From Saccharopolyspora oryzae (GTDB lineage: Bacteria > Actinomycetota > Actinomycetes > Mycobacteriales > Pseudonocardiaceae), in NCBI RefSeq assembly GCF_027853915.1, contig NZ_JAQGLA010000013.1, forward strand, positions 1-64,000: DNA of 64,000 nt, in the 5' to 3' direction. Below are positions 52,056 to 60,398 of the stretch, piece by piece; the stretch's first letter is position 1, and each line of letters starts with the position of its first letter. The translations under genes were made by a program, and so were the position numbers. The notes beneath the pieces were generated by a model. It was not told where the DNA came from. It was given only the letters and a program-made list of their open reading frames with translations, and did no database searches.

Positions 52056-53489
52056 ATGGCCCAGGACGCCGACCGGAACACCCCGCGGCACCACGTGCGC
52101 CCTGCCAGGGGCGGGTGGTGCAACGATCCGAACGGCCCGCTCCTGTTCGGGGACCGCTATCACCTCTTCCAGCAGCACAACCCCGGATCGACGTCGTGGG
52201 GCGACATCCACTGGTCGCACGCCTCCAGTGCAGACCTGGTGACCTGGACCGACCATGGGATCGCGCTCGCGCCGACCCCCGGCGGCCGGGACGCCCTTGG
52301 CGCCTGGTCGGGGTGCGCGACGGTGGACCGCGGCGTCGCCACCGCCGTCTACACCGGGATGGACCGCACCGACGGGATCGGATCGGTCATGCTCGCCCGT
52401 GCTGACGACGACACGCTCGAGCAGTTCACCGCCGTACCGACGCCGGTCGTCGACGGACCGCCGGAGGGCGCCGACCTGCTGGCGTTCCGCGACCCGTACC
52501 TGGTCGAGGTCGGCGGGGTCCGTTGGGGCCTGGTGGGGGCCGGGCACGTGGGCGGTGGGCGCCCGGACGTGCTGGTCTATCGCGTCGACGAGCTCGACTC
52601 GTGGACGTTCGCCGGGTCGCTGCTCGACGCGTCCGATCCCGCGGCCGCCCGGCTCGCGGCACCCGCCGACGCCTGGGAGTGCCCCGCCCTGCTGCCCGCC
52701 GGTAAGGACCGGTGGGTGCTGCTCCTGTCGCTGTGGATCGCCGACATCACCTACACGACGGTCGCGCTGACCGGCACCGTCGAAACCGGCGGTGGCCTGC
52801 GCTTCAGCCCGGACGGTGGCGGGGGGCTGCTGGACTACGGCCGCGACCACTACGCCGCGACCGCGCTGCTGGAGCACGACCGGACGCTGGTCTGGGGCTG
52901 GAGCTGGGAGTCCCGCTCTCCCAGCGACTCGGCCGAGGCCGGATGGGCCGGCTGCGCGACCTTTCCCCGCGAGCTCGGACTGCACGATGACGGCGGGCTG
53001 AGGGTCGTCCCCGCTCGCGAGCTGACCGCGTTGCGCGGCGAGGTGCTGGAGGTCGGCACCGACCTCCCGGCGGCTTACGAGCTGGACCTGCGAGCGACGA
53101 TCGCCCAGCCGGAAACGGAGGTGGAACTGCGGCTCGGCCCGTCGGTCGCGCTGCGGGCGACACCCTCACGGGGCCTGGTCGAGCTCGACCGCTCGGCGGT
53201 GCCCGCCGGCGCCTCGCACCCGTTGCCGAGGGCCGGTTCGGCCATCGCATCGGTGCCGATCGCCACCGCGGTGCACCTGCGGGTGCTCGTCGACGGACCG
53301 GTGATCGAGGTGTACGTGAACGACAGGGCAGTGATCACCGAAAAGGTGCACCCAGCCCCGGCAGGCGCGGCCGAGGTATCGGTACCGCGCGGCGACGCCG
53401 CCGTGGAGCTGACCGGGTGGGCCCTCGACCCGGACCGGGCCGGGACCGGGACGACCGGCCCGGCCGCACTTCACCTCGCCAACCGCTGA
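52056..53489 (+). CDS. GH32 beta-fructosidase / sucrose hydrolase (CscA-like)
   Basis: 477-residue glycoside hydrolase family 32 enzyme. Seen: WCNDPNG (residues 21-27; D24 nucleophile), the WSGCATVD block, FRDPYLVEV (transition-state stabiliser) and WECPALLP (acid/base Glu), then a C-terminal beta-sandwich (ELRLGPSVALRA, LRVLVDGPVIEVYVNDR). No signal peptide, so cytoplasmic. With the CscB-like permease and LacI regulator it forms a sucrose-uptake-and-hydrolysis unit: sucrose is imported by H+ symport and split to glucose and fructose. Fructan oligomers are an alternative. Confidence 0.9.
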   Translation: MAQDADRNTPRHHVRPARGGWCNDPNGPLLFGDRYHLFQQHNPGSTSWGDIHWSHASSADLVTWTDHGIALAPTPGGRDALGAWSGCATVDRGVATAVYTGMDRTDGIGSVMLARADDDTLEQFTAVPTPVVDGPPEGADLLAFRDPYLVEVGGVRWGLVGAGHVGGGRPDVLVYRVDELDSWTFAGSLLDASDPAAARLAAPADAWECPALLPAGKDRWVLLLSLWIADITYTTVALTGTVETGGGLRFSPDGGGGLLDYGRDHYAATALLEHDRTLVWGWSWESRSPSDSAEAGWAGCATFPRELGLHDDGGLRVVPARELTALRGEVLEVGTDLPAAYELDLRATIAQPETEVELRLGPSVALRATPSRGLVELDRSAVPAGASHPLPRAGSAIASVPIATAVHLRVLVDGPVIEVYVNDRAVITEKVHPAPAGAAEVSVPRGDAAVELTGWALDPDRAGTGTTGPAALHLANR

Positions 53490-53504
53490 AAGGAATGGTG
53501 CTGA

Positions 53505-54797
53505 GTGGCCTCAATGGAGCGGACGCTCAAAAACGGATCTTATCTGCAGAGCTCAGTGACGCTGCTGCTGTTCTTCTCGTCCTGGGGCGTCTGGTGGTCG
53601 TTCTTCCAGATCTGGCTCACCGACGAGGAGAACGGGCTGGGGCTCAGCGGGTCCGAGGTCGGAACCGTCTACGCGGCGAACTCGCTGGCGACGCTGGTCA
53701 TCATGTTCGCCTACGGGGCGGTGCAGGATCGCCTGGGCACCCGGCGGCACCTCACCATCCTGGCTTCCGCGGCGATGACCCTCGTCGGCCCGTTCTTCGT
53801 ATTCGTCTACCAACCGCTGCTGTCCAACGCCTTCGCACTCGGTGTGGTCGTCGGCGCGGTCTTCCTCTCGCTGGGCTTCATGGCAGCGGTCGGCCTGTTC
53901 GAGGCGGTGTCCGAGCGGTTGAGCCGAACCTACGGCTTCGAGTACGGCCAGTCGCGGATGTGGGGGTCGTTCGGGTATGCGCTGCTCACGCTCGCGGCCG
54001 GTTTCCTGTTCACCGTCGACCCGACCCTGAACTTCGCCCTCGGCTCGTTCTTCGGCCTGCTCTGCCTGCTGACCCAGCTGTTCTGGGCCTCGCCCCGCAC
54101 CACCGCGACCGGCACGACCGGTTCCGGGAAGCCGACCGTCCCGAACGCGCGAGAGATGATGCGACTGCTGCAGCAGGGACGGCTGTGGCTGATCATCGTC
54201 CTGGTCTTCTTCACCTGGACCTTCTACACGGTCTACGACCAGCAGATGTTCCCCGACTTCTACGCCGGCCTGTTCGCCTCCCAGGCGCAGGGCCAGGAGG
54301 CGTACGGGGTGCTGAACGCCGTGCAGGTCTTCACCGAAGCCGCAATGCTGGGCGTGATCCCGATCCTCATGCGCAAAGTCGGTGTGCGCAACACCCTGCT
54401 GCTCGGTGTGGCCGTCATGTTCGTCCGGATCCTCGGCAGCGCTGTCTTCATGGATCCCATCTTGGTCTCGGCGGTGAAGATGCTGCACTCGATCGAGGTG
54501 CCGCTGTTCATCCTGGGGATCTTCCGGTACTTCACCTTGCACTTCAATTCCGCGCTGTCGGCCACCGTCTACATGGTCGGGTTCCAGATCTCGGCCCAGG
54601 TCGGCAACGTGGTGCTGTCCCAGCCGCTCGGCGCGTTGCGAGATGCGATCGGGTACCAGCCGACGTTCTACGTCATCTCCGGTGCGGTCGCCTGTGCCGC
54701 GGTCTACGCCTACTTCGTGCTGCAGCGAGATGATCAGGACGTCCAGGGCGACCCGTTCGTCCGCGACGGCGCGCGGGCCGCCTCCGCGGCCCGGTGA
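53505..54797 (+). CDS. MFS oligosaccharide:H+ symporter (CscB sucrose permease-like)
   Basis: 430 residues, 12 helices, closely following the LacY/CscB pattern: LLLFFSSWGVWWSFFQIWL in helix 1, GSEVGTVYAANS, YGAVQDRLGTRR in loop 2-3, GPFFVFVYQPLL, FEYGQSRMWGSFGYA, WTFYTVYDQQMFPDFYAGLF and LLHSIEVPLFILGIFRY. These blocks are the ones that distinguish CscB from lactose carriers. GTG 53505 start (ATG 53514 alternative). Between GH32 and LacI, so it is the uptake step of the sucrose unit. Confidence 0.9.
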   Translation: MASMERTLKNGSYLQSSVTLLLFFSSWGVWWSFFQIWLTDEENGLGLSGSEVGTVYAANSLATLVIMFAYGAVQDRLGTRRHLTILASAAMTLVGPFFVFVYQPLLSNAFALGVVVGAVFLSLGFMAAVGLFEAVSERLSRTYGFEYGQSRMWGSFGYALLTLAAGFLFTVDPTLNFALGSFFGLLCLLTQLFWASPRTTATGTTGSGKPTVPNAREMMRLLQQGRLWLIIVLVFFTWTFYTVYDQQMFPDFYAGLFASQAQGQEAYGVLNAVQVFTEAAMLGVIPILMRKVGVRNTLLLGVAVMFVRILGSAVFMDPILVSAVKMLHSIEVPLFILGIFRYFTLHFNSALSATVYMVGFQISAQVGNVVLSQPLGALRDAIGYQPTFYVISGAVACAAVYAYFVLQRDDQDVQGDPFVRDGARAASAAR

Positions 54798-54880
54798 CAA
54801 CGGCGCAGCGGGTACCAGCGTGATCTATCCTCGCTACCCAGGCGAATCACCCGCCCGGCACCGCGAGCAGAGGACGGCAG

Positions 54881-55906
54881 ATGCGCACGAACGAGTCGGG
54901 CCGGCCGACGTCGAAGGACGTCGCCAGGCTCGCGGGTGTCTCGCACACCGCGGTGAGCTTCATGTTCAACGGCCGCGCCGAGGGCAACCTTTCCGCCGCC
55001 ACCCAGGAGCGGATCCGGAGCGCGGCGGCCGAGCTCGGCTACCGCCCCGACGCCGTCGCCCGTGGCCTGCGCCGGCGGCGCACGGCGATGCTCGGCCTGG
55101 TCACCGACCGCATCGCGTCCTCACCGTTCGCAGGCGAGCTGCTCACCGGCGCGATGGAGACGGCGTGGGAGGCCGGGCACCTGGTGCTCACCGTCGACTC
55201 CGGCGGTGATCCGGAGAAAGAGGCGGCGGCCGTCGACGGGCTCCTCGACCGGCGGGTCGACGGGATCATCTACGCCGCGATGTCGCCGTACCTGGCCTCG
55301 CTCCCTCCCGGTCTCAACGGCACGCCGGTCGTGCTGGCCAACTGCCTGCCGGCCGACGGCCACCACGCCGCCGTCGTCCCGGACGACCGGGCCGGAGGGG
55401 CGGTCGCCACCCGCGCCCTGCTGGCTGCCGGGCACCGCCGGATCGCCGTTGTCGGCGGGATCGACGACATCGCGACCGGCGAGCGTCTGGCCGGACACCG
55501 TGATGCGCTGGCCGCGGCCGGCGTTGCCGAGGGGCCGGTGCTGCACTGCGGCGGCGAGATCTCCCACGGCCACGCCGCCGCTCTAGAGCTGCTCGCCCGC
55601 GACGACCGGCCGACCGGGATCATCTGCTACAACGACCGAGTCGCGACCGGCGTTCTGCACGCCGCGGCACGGCTGGCCCTCGACGTCCCGGGCGACCTGT
55701 CGATCGTTGGGTACGATGACCAGCGCTTCCTCGCCGAGCACACCACCCCGCCGCTGACGACCGTGGCGTTGCCGCACCATGCGATGGGCAAGACCGCGGC
55801 CCGGCTGCTGCTCGACGCGATCGGCTCGGGCGCCGCGCCGAAGCCGGAGGTGCTCCGGCTGCCGTGCCCGCTGGTCGAACGGGGATCCGTCGCCCGACCG
55901 GGCTGA
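54881..55906 (+). CDS. LacI family transcriptional regulator (CscR-like)
   Basis: 341 residues: HTH and hinge (TSKDVARLAGVSHTAVSFMFNG, TQERIRSAAAELGYRPDAVARGL in parts) and sugar-binding core ending TTVALPHHAMGKTAARLLLDAI (core ALPHHAMGKTAA). Third gene of the GH32/permease unit on the same strand, so it is probably its repressor, acting at the tandem sites near 52000. The gap 55907-56112 shows nothing recognisable. Confidence 0.9.
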   Translation: MRTNESGRPTSKDVARLAGVSHTAVSFMFNGRAEGNLSAATQERIRSAAAELGYRPDAVARGLRRRRTAMLGLVTDRIASSPFAGELLTGAMETAWEAGHLVLTVDSGGDPEKEAAAVDGLLDRRVDGIIYAAMSPYLASLPPGLNGTPVVLANCLPADGHHAAVVPDDRAGGAVATRALLAAGHRRIAVVGGIDDIATGERLAGHRDALAAAGVAEGPVLHCGGEISHGHAAALELLARDDRPTGIICYNDRVATGVLHAAARLALDVPGDLSIVGYDDQRFLAEHTTPPLTTVALPHHAMGKTAARLLLDAIGSGAAPKPEVLRLPCPLVERGSVARPG

Positions 55907-56112
55907 GCCGGGGAGTCATACTTGTATGGGTCTTTACGGGTGAATCCCCCTTTATGCCAGGGTGTTTCGTCACTGAAAGCCAGATCAGGGCGAGCATCGC
56001 GTGGGCTGCGGGCGTCGGGATCTCGCGGGTGCGGACCAGATCGTTCAACGGTGGCCGGGCTCGTCGGTGACGCGGATCTGCTCGGCCCGGGTCGCGAGGT
56101 GGCCTAGAGAGG

Positions 56113-57447
56113 TCAGACGGCGAGTGGCTCGTTCGGCCTGCGAGCGGATTCGGGGTCGTACCGGCGCAGGCCGACCAGGACGAGCGCGCAGACAGCGACC
56201 ACCACGGCAGCACCGACGTAGAGTTGCGTCGCGGAGGCACCCGCGTCCTTGAGCATGCCGGCGATGGTCGGGGACAGGATGGCGCCGATGCGTCCCATCC
56301 CGAGCGCCCATCCCATGCCGACGCTGCGGACGTTGGCCGGGTAGAGCGGCGGACCAACGGTGTACGCACCAGCGATGCAGCCGTTGATCAAAGCGCCGAC
56401 GCCGACGCCGATGCCGAACCCGAGCCACAGGGCCGAGGTGCTCACGATGAAGACGATCATCATCGCGGCGGAGAGCAGGGAGAACCCGATCAGCACCACC
56501 CGCGGCGTGCGCACCCGCGCGGCGACGCCGTAGAGGACCGAGCCGACTGTGCCGCCGATCGAGATCGCCATCCCGGCGGTCACCGCCGCGCTCTTGGAGA
56601 GGCCTTCCTCGACCAGGAGCGTGGGGGTCCAGCTGTTGACGAAGTAGAAGCCGAACATGATCGTGATGAAGACGAGCCAGAGCAGGATCGTCGGGGTCAG
56701 CAGCTGCTTGAGCCATCCCGAGCCGGTCCGTTCGGTGGCCGTCCGGCTGGCGGCCGCCTCGTCGAGGTCGGTGCTCGTGACAGCCTCCATCCGCATCCGG
56801 GCCAGTGTCCGGTTGATCCGCTCCAGCGCGCCGCGCGGACGGCGCTGCTCGAGGAAGGCGACCGACTCGGGCAGGACGACGGCGATCACGACCAGGGCGA
56901 GCAGGGTTCCGATACCGCCGGCGTAGAAGACGATCCGCCAGTCACCGCCCACAGTGGACTTCGCGACCAGGCTTGCCGCGGTGGCACCGAGCCCGTACCC
57001 GGCGGTGTAGATGCCGATGGCGAGACCGCGGTTCTTGGAGTTGGAGAACTCGCTGGCGATCACGTTGGTGCTGGCCAGGATGCCGCCGACACCGATGCCG
57101 GTGATGAGGCGGAAAATGCCCATCACCGTCACCGACGCCGCCATCGCGGCGCCGAACATGCCGATCGTGCCGAGGGCGAGGCTGATCAGGATCAGCGGGC
57201 GTCGACCGATGAGGTCGGCGAAGGGGGCGAGCAGCATCGAGCCGATCGCCATCCCGATCAGGCCGACCGAGACCAGCAGGCCGAACTCCGAGCCGCTGAG
57301 CGCGAACTCCTCGGTGACCGACGGCCCGGTGAAGGCGACCGCCATGACGTCGAATCCGTCCAGGCAGTTCATGAAGGTGCAGAGCGCGACGATCAGCCAT
57401 TGGTAGCCGCTCATCGGCGCCTGCGAGATGCGCGCGGTGATGTTCAT
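56113..57447 (-). CDS. MFS aromatic acid transporter (VanK/PcaK-like)
   Basis: 444-residue 12-helix carrier of the aromatic acid:H+ symporter group. Seen: LCTFMNCLDGFDVMAVAFTGP in helix 1 with the DGFD motif, APFADLIGRRPLILIS loop, RLITGIGVGGILASTNVIASEF in part, and a matching second half. Located just downstream of vanB on the same strand, so it is the likely vanillate/protocatechuate carrier of the van operon, as VanK is in Corynebacterium glutamicum. Confidence 0.88.
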   Translation of the reverse strand: MNITARISQAPMSGYQWLIVALCTFMNCLDGFDVMAVAFTGPSVTEEFALSGSEFGLLVSVGLIGMAIGSMLLAPFADLIGRRPLILISLALGTIGMFGAAMAASVTVMGIFRLITGIGVGGILASTNVIASEFSNSKNRGLAIGIYTAGYGLGATAASLVAKSTVGGDWRIVFYAGGIGTLLALVVIAVVLPESVAFLEQRRPRGALERINRTLARMRMEAVTSTDLDEAAASRTATERTGSGWLKQLLTPTILLWLVFITIMFGFYFVNSWTPTLLVEEGLSKSAAVTAGMAISIGGTVGSVLYGVAARVRTPRVVLIGFSLLSAAMMIVFIVSTSALWLGFGIGVGVGALINGCIAGAYTVGPPLYPANVRSVGMGWALGMGRIGAILSPTIAGMLKDAGASATQLYVGAAVVVAVCALVLVGLRRYDPESARRPNEPLAV

Positions 57448-57483
57448 GGGTCTCCAGGTGGTGGGGGATCCGGGTGCACCGGC

Positions 57484-58488
57484 TCAGGTGAGGCGGAGGG
57501 AGAGGACAGCGGGACCTCCCGGGCCGCTGCCGGATGCCACTGCTCGGGAGACGCAGAGGCACAACCTGTTCGAGCGTTCCTTCTGGGACTCGCTCAGGAA
57601 GACGTCGCGGTGGTCGATGGTGCCGGTCGAGTCGACCACTTTCGCAAGGCACAGCCCGCACTCGCCCTTGCGGCAGTCCGAGAGCGCGTCGACCCCGGCT
57701 GACTCGAGGGCGTCGAGGATCGAGGCGTCCGGTGCGACGGTGATCTCCCGGCCGAGGTCGGGGAGGCGCACCAGGAACTCCTCGGCCTGGTACCTGCCGC
57801 TGGAACCGAATGTCTCGAAGCGCAGGTTGGTCGTCGGCAGGTCGTACTCGGCCCAACTCCGGGAGATGGCGTTCATGAGCCCGATCGGGCCGCACATGTA
57901 GAGCTCGGTACCTGCGGCGGCGGGTGTCCGGGCGATACCGGCGACTAGGTCGTCGACCGCCAGCGAGGTGCCCTCGTCGTCGACGTGGACGCTGACGCGG
58001 TCGCCGTGCTCGGCGACCAGGTCGTCGAGGTACGCCATCGCGGGGCGGCTGCGACCGACGAGCACCAGCTGGTAGTCGGCACCGCGCCGACGCAGCGCGG
58101 AGGCCATGGCCACCAGCGCGGTGACGCCGATGCCGCCGGCGACGAGCACGTAGCGGGCCGCGCCGACCGCGAGCGGGAAGTTCTGCAGCGGTCCGGTGAC
58201 GGTCAGGTCGTCGCCGACGCGGAGTCGGTGCATCGCGGCCGAGCCGCCGGATGAGGTGGGGGAGAGCCGAACGCTGAGGGTCAACCGGCGGCCGCCGTCC
58301 TCGGAGCGCACCACGGAGTAGGAACGCACTCGGCGGGCGTCGTCCCCGATCTGGACGTCGATGTGCGTGCCGGGCGCGGCGTGCTCGGGCTGCTCGGGGG
58401 CCAGGACGATGCGGCGGATGCCGTCGGCGACGTCGGAGACCTCGACGACCCGGGCTCGCTGCCAGCGGGTCTGTGTCTGCACTGCCAT
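57484..58488 (-). CDS. vanB: Vanillate O-demethylase reductase subunit
   Basis: 334-residue PDR/VanB reductase: flavin domain (RSYSVV, TLSVRLSPTSSGGSAAMH in part), NADH domain (VLVAGGIGVTALVAMA, LYMCGPIGLMNA), and C-terminal 2Fe-2S ferredoxin (DCRKGECGLC and distal Cys in CLCVSRA). ATG 58488 is one base past the vanA stop region, so coupled to it. It supplies electrons from NADH to VanA for O-demethylation of vanillate to protocatechuate plus formaldehyde. Confidence 0.9.
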   Translation of the reverse strand: MAVQTQTRWQRARVVEVSDVADGIRRIVLAPEQPEHAAPGTHIDVQIGDDARRVRSYSVVRSEDGGRRLTLSVRLSPTSSGGSAAMHRLRVGDDLTVTGPLQNFPLAVGAARYVLVAGGIGVTALVAMASALRRRGADYQLVLVGRSRPAMAYLDDLVAEHGDRVSVHVDDEGTSLAVDDLVAGIARTPAAAGTELYMCGPIGLMNAISRSWAEYDLPTTNLRFETFGSSGRYQAEEFLVRLPDLGREITVAPDASILDALESAGVDALSDCRKGECGLCLAKVVDSTGTIDHRDVFLSESQKERSNRLCLCVSRAVASGSGPGGPAVLSLRLT

Positions 58489-58489
58489 C

Positions 58490-59623
58490 TCAGGCCCCCT
58501 GACCGGCGGCCGGTGCGGAGGAGGGGCGTCCTTCGGCCGCGAGCATGCGCTCGAGGATCTGGCGCACCCACATCCCACCGGCGTCGATGTTGAGGCTGTA
58601 GAACTCGTGCTCGGGATTGGCGTCGATGGCGCGCTGCTGGGCGCGCAACATCTCCTCGTCCTCGCCGAAGACCCCGTGCACCGCCTGGCGCAGCTGGGTG
58701 GTGATGGTCTGGCTGTCCAGGCGGTAGTTGCGCATGAATGCCCAGAAGTAGTGGGAGGTTCGGTCGGTCTCGGGGGTGATCGTGTTCATCACGTACCCGT
58801 TGACGCCTTGGCTGCGATCCCCTTCGGGCGCACCGGTACCCGCCTTCGCCACACCGACGTCGATGCAGATCGTGCCCGGCGCTTCGAAGTTGATGATCTG
58901 CCAGCGGTCGACCTTGCCGGAGAAGCCCGGGAACTTGTCCCGCATGTTCTTCAGCCAGAACGGCGGGGCGTCGATGTCGTGCATCCACCGGCTGACGGTC
59001 ACCGTGTTGCCCTCGTGGGTCACGTCGAACTCGGCCTCGGACAGCTCGTCCTGACCGATGCTCGAGGAGTGCACGAACTCCTCGTGGGTGAGGTCCATGA
59101 GGTTGTCGAGGATGAGCTGGTAGTTGCAGTCGGCGTGGATCGTTTCGCCGTCGCCGGCCCAGGCGGGGTCGTCCATCTGGTGCATGTCGGGTACCGCGGT
59201 CGGATCGGCCAGGTCCGGATCGCCGACCCAGACCCAGACGTACCGGTAGCGCTCGACGACGGGGTAGGAGGGGACCACCGCGCTGGGGTTGATCGTCTCC
59301 TGCGCGGGCATTCCGGTGCAGCGGCCGGTCGAGTTGTAGCGCAGACCGTGGTAGGGGCACTGCAGTTCGTCGCCCAAGATCTTGCCCTTCGACAGCGGCG
59401 CGAGCCGGTGCCAGCAGGCGTCCGCGAGAGCGACCGCTCGGCCTTCGGCGTTGCGCCACAACGCCAGCGGTACGCCGGCGACCATGCGGGCCAGCGGCTG
59501 CTTGCCGGTGACCTCGTGGTCCCATGCGGCGACGTACCAGGCGTTGCGGGGGTGGTTGAAGATCTTCGCGGCAGCGGTGGTCGGTGGCGCGCTGTCCGCT
59601 GCGGGGGAGGCGGCGCGGGGCAT
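58490..59623 (-). CDS. vanA: Vanillate O-demethylase oxygenase subunit
   Basis: 377-residue Rieske oxygenase. Rieske cluster: C70-x-H72 and C89-x2-H92 (CWHRLAPLS, QCPYHGLRY). Iron site: N174, D177, H180, H185 in DNLMDLTHEEFVHSSSIGQ. VanA-specific blocks APPFW, VDRWQI, NTITPETDRTSHYFW and YSLNIDAGG agree with vanillate demethylases. Followed by vanB and an MFS carrier; divergent from the PadR-type regulator with a VanR-like operator between. Likely substrate is vanillate; other methoxybenzoates are possible. Confidence 0.9.
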   Translation of the reverse strand: MPRAASPAADSAPPTTAAAKIFNHPRNAWYVAAWDHEVTGKQPLARMVAGVPLALWRNAEGRAVALADACWHRLAPLSKGKILGDELQCPYHGLRYNSTGRCTGMPAQETINPSAVVPSYPVVERYRYVWVWVGDPDLADPTAVPDMHQMDDPAWAGDGETIHADCNYQLILDNLMDLTHEEFVHSSSIGQDELSEAEFDVTHEGNTVTVSRWMHDIDAPPFWLKNMRDKFPGFSGKVDRWQIINFEAPGTICIDVGVAKAGTGAPEGDRSQGVNGYVMNTITPETDRTSHYFWAFMRNYRLDSQTITTQLRQAVHGVFGEDEEMLRAQQRAIDANPEHEFYSLNIDAGGMWVRQILERMLAAEGRPSSAPAAGQGA

Positions 59624-59667
59624 GAGAACTCCCTATGAAGATAGGTATGTGTTGCGCGGGCCACAAT

Positions 59668-59687
59668 CTAACTATGGATATAGTGAG
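59668..59687. promoter_or_regulatory. VanR (PadR-type) operator
   Basis: CTAACTAT-GGAT-ATAGTGAG, 7 of 8 arm positions pair around a 4-base centre, in the 108-base gap between vanA and the divergent PadR gene. The CTAACTA half-site with an N4 spacer resembles the operator reported for the PadR-type VanR of Corynebacterium glutamicum. Confidence 0.7.
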
Positions 59688-59731
59688 TTGGCAATGGTCG
59701 ATAGCGTGAGGCGTTCGGAGGGGGAGGTGCC

Positions 59732-60316
59732 TTGTCGCTGCGCTACGCGCTGATCGCGCTCCTCACCGGCCGTCCGATGACCGGGTACGACATATCGAAG
59801 AGCTTCAGCCGCTCGGTGGCGCATGTCTGGCACGCCCCGGACTCGCAGATCTATCCCGAGCTCAACCGCATGGAGCGGGACGGGCTGCTCACCTCGGTCG
59901 AGGTGCCCTGGGGCAAGAAGGGGACCAAGAAGGAGTACCACGTCACGGATGCCGGCCTCGCCGACTTCCAGGAGTGGATGGGGTCCCCGCTGACGCCTCA
60001 GCGGCAGCGGGACCCGGCGTACCTGAAGGCGGCCTACTTCGACTTCGCCGACCCCGAGTCGGTGCGCGAGCAGCTCCGGCAGCAGCAGGTGTACTGGGAG
60101 GAGCAGTTGAGCATGCTCGAAGGCACCCGGGCTGCGCTCGTCGACCGCACCCACCCCACCCTGGCGGCCCGCCTGTCCAAGCTGACCGAGCGCGAGGCCG
60201 AGCTCGCAGTGCGCTACAAGGTGTACGCCTACGACGGCCTCATCGCCCGCGCCCGCACCGAGCTGGCCTGGATCGCCGACGGTTTCGCCCTCGTCGACGA
60301 GTTGTACGGCTCATGA
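59732..60316 (+). CDS. PadR family regulator (VanR-like)
   Basis: 194 residues from TTG 59732, which has GGGGGAGG five bases upstream. Winged helix (RYALIALLTGRPMTGYDISKSF, DSQIYPELNRMERDGLL, wing KKEYHVTDAG) and C-terminal helices (YLKAAYFDFADPESVREQL). Divergent from vanA with a symmetric site between. In C. glutamicum a PadR-type VanR represses vanABK and responds to vanillate; the same arrangement is seen here. Confidence 0.9.
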   Translation: MSLRYALIALLTGRPMTGYDISKSFSRSVAHVWHAPDSQIYPELNRMERDGLLTSVEVPWGKKGTKKEYHVTDAGLADFQEWMGSPLTPQRQRDPAYLKAAYFDFADPESVREQLRQQQVYWEEQLSMLEGTRAALVDRTHPTLAARLSKLTEREAELAVRYKVYAYDGLIARARTELAWIADGFALVDELYGS

Positions 60317-60398
60317 CTTCCGGAACTGGCGAGCTGCCGTTCTGGCTTCGCCGGCCTCGGAAAGGCTCCACGTCGTCGTCGCGGAGAGGCTCGGGCCG

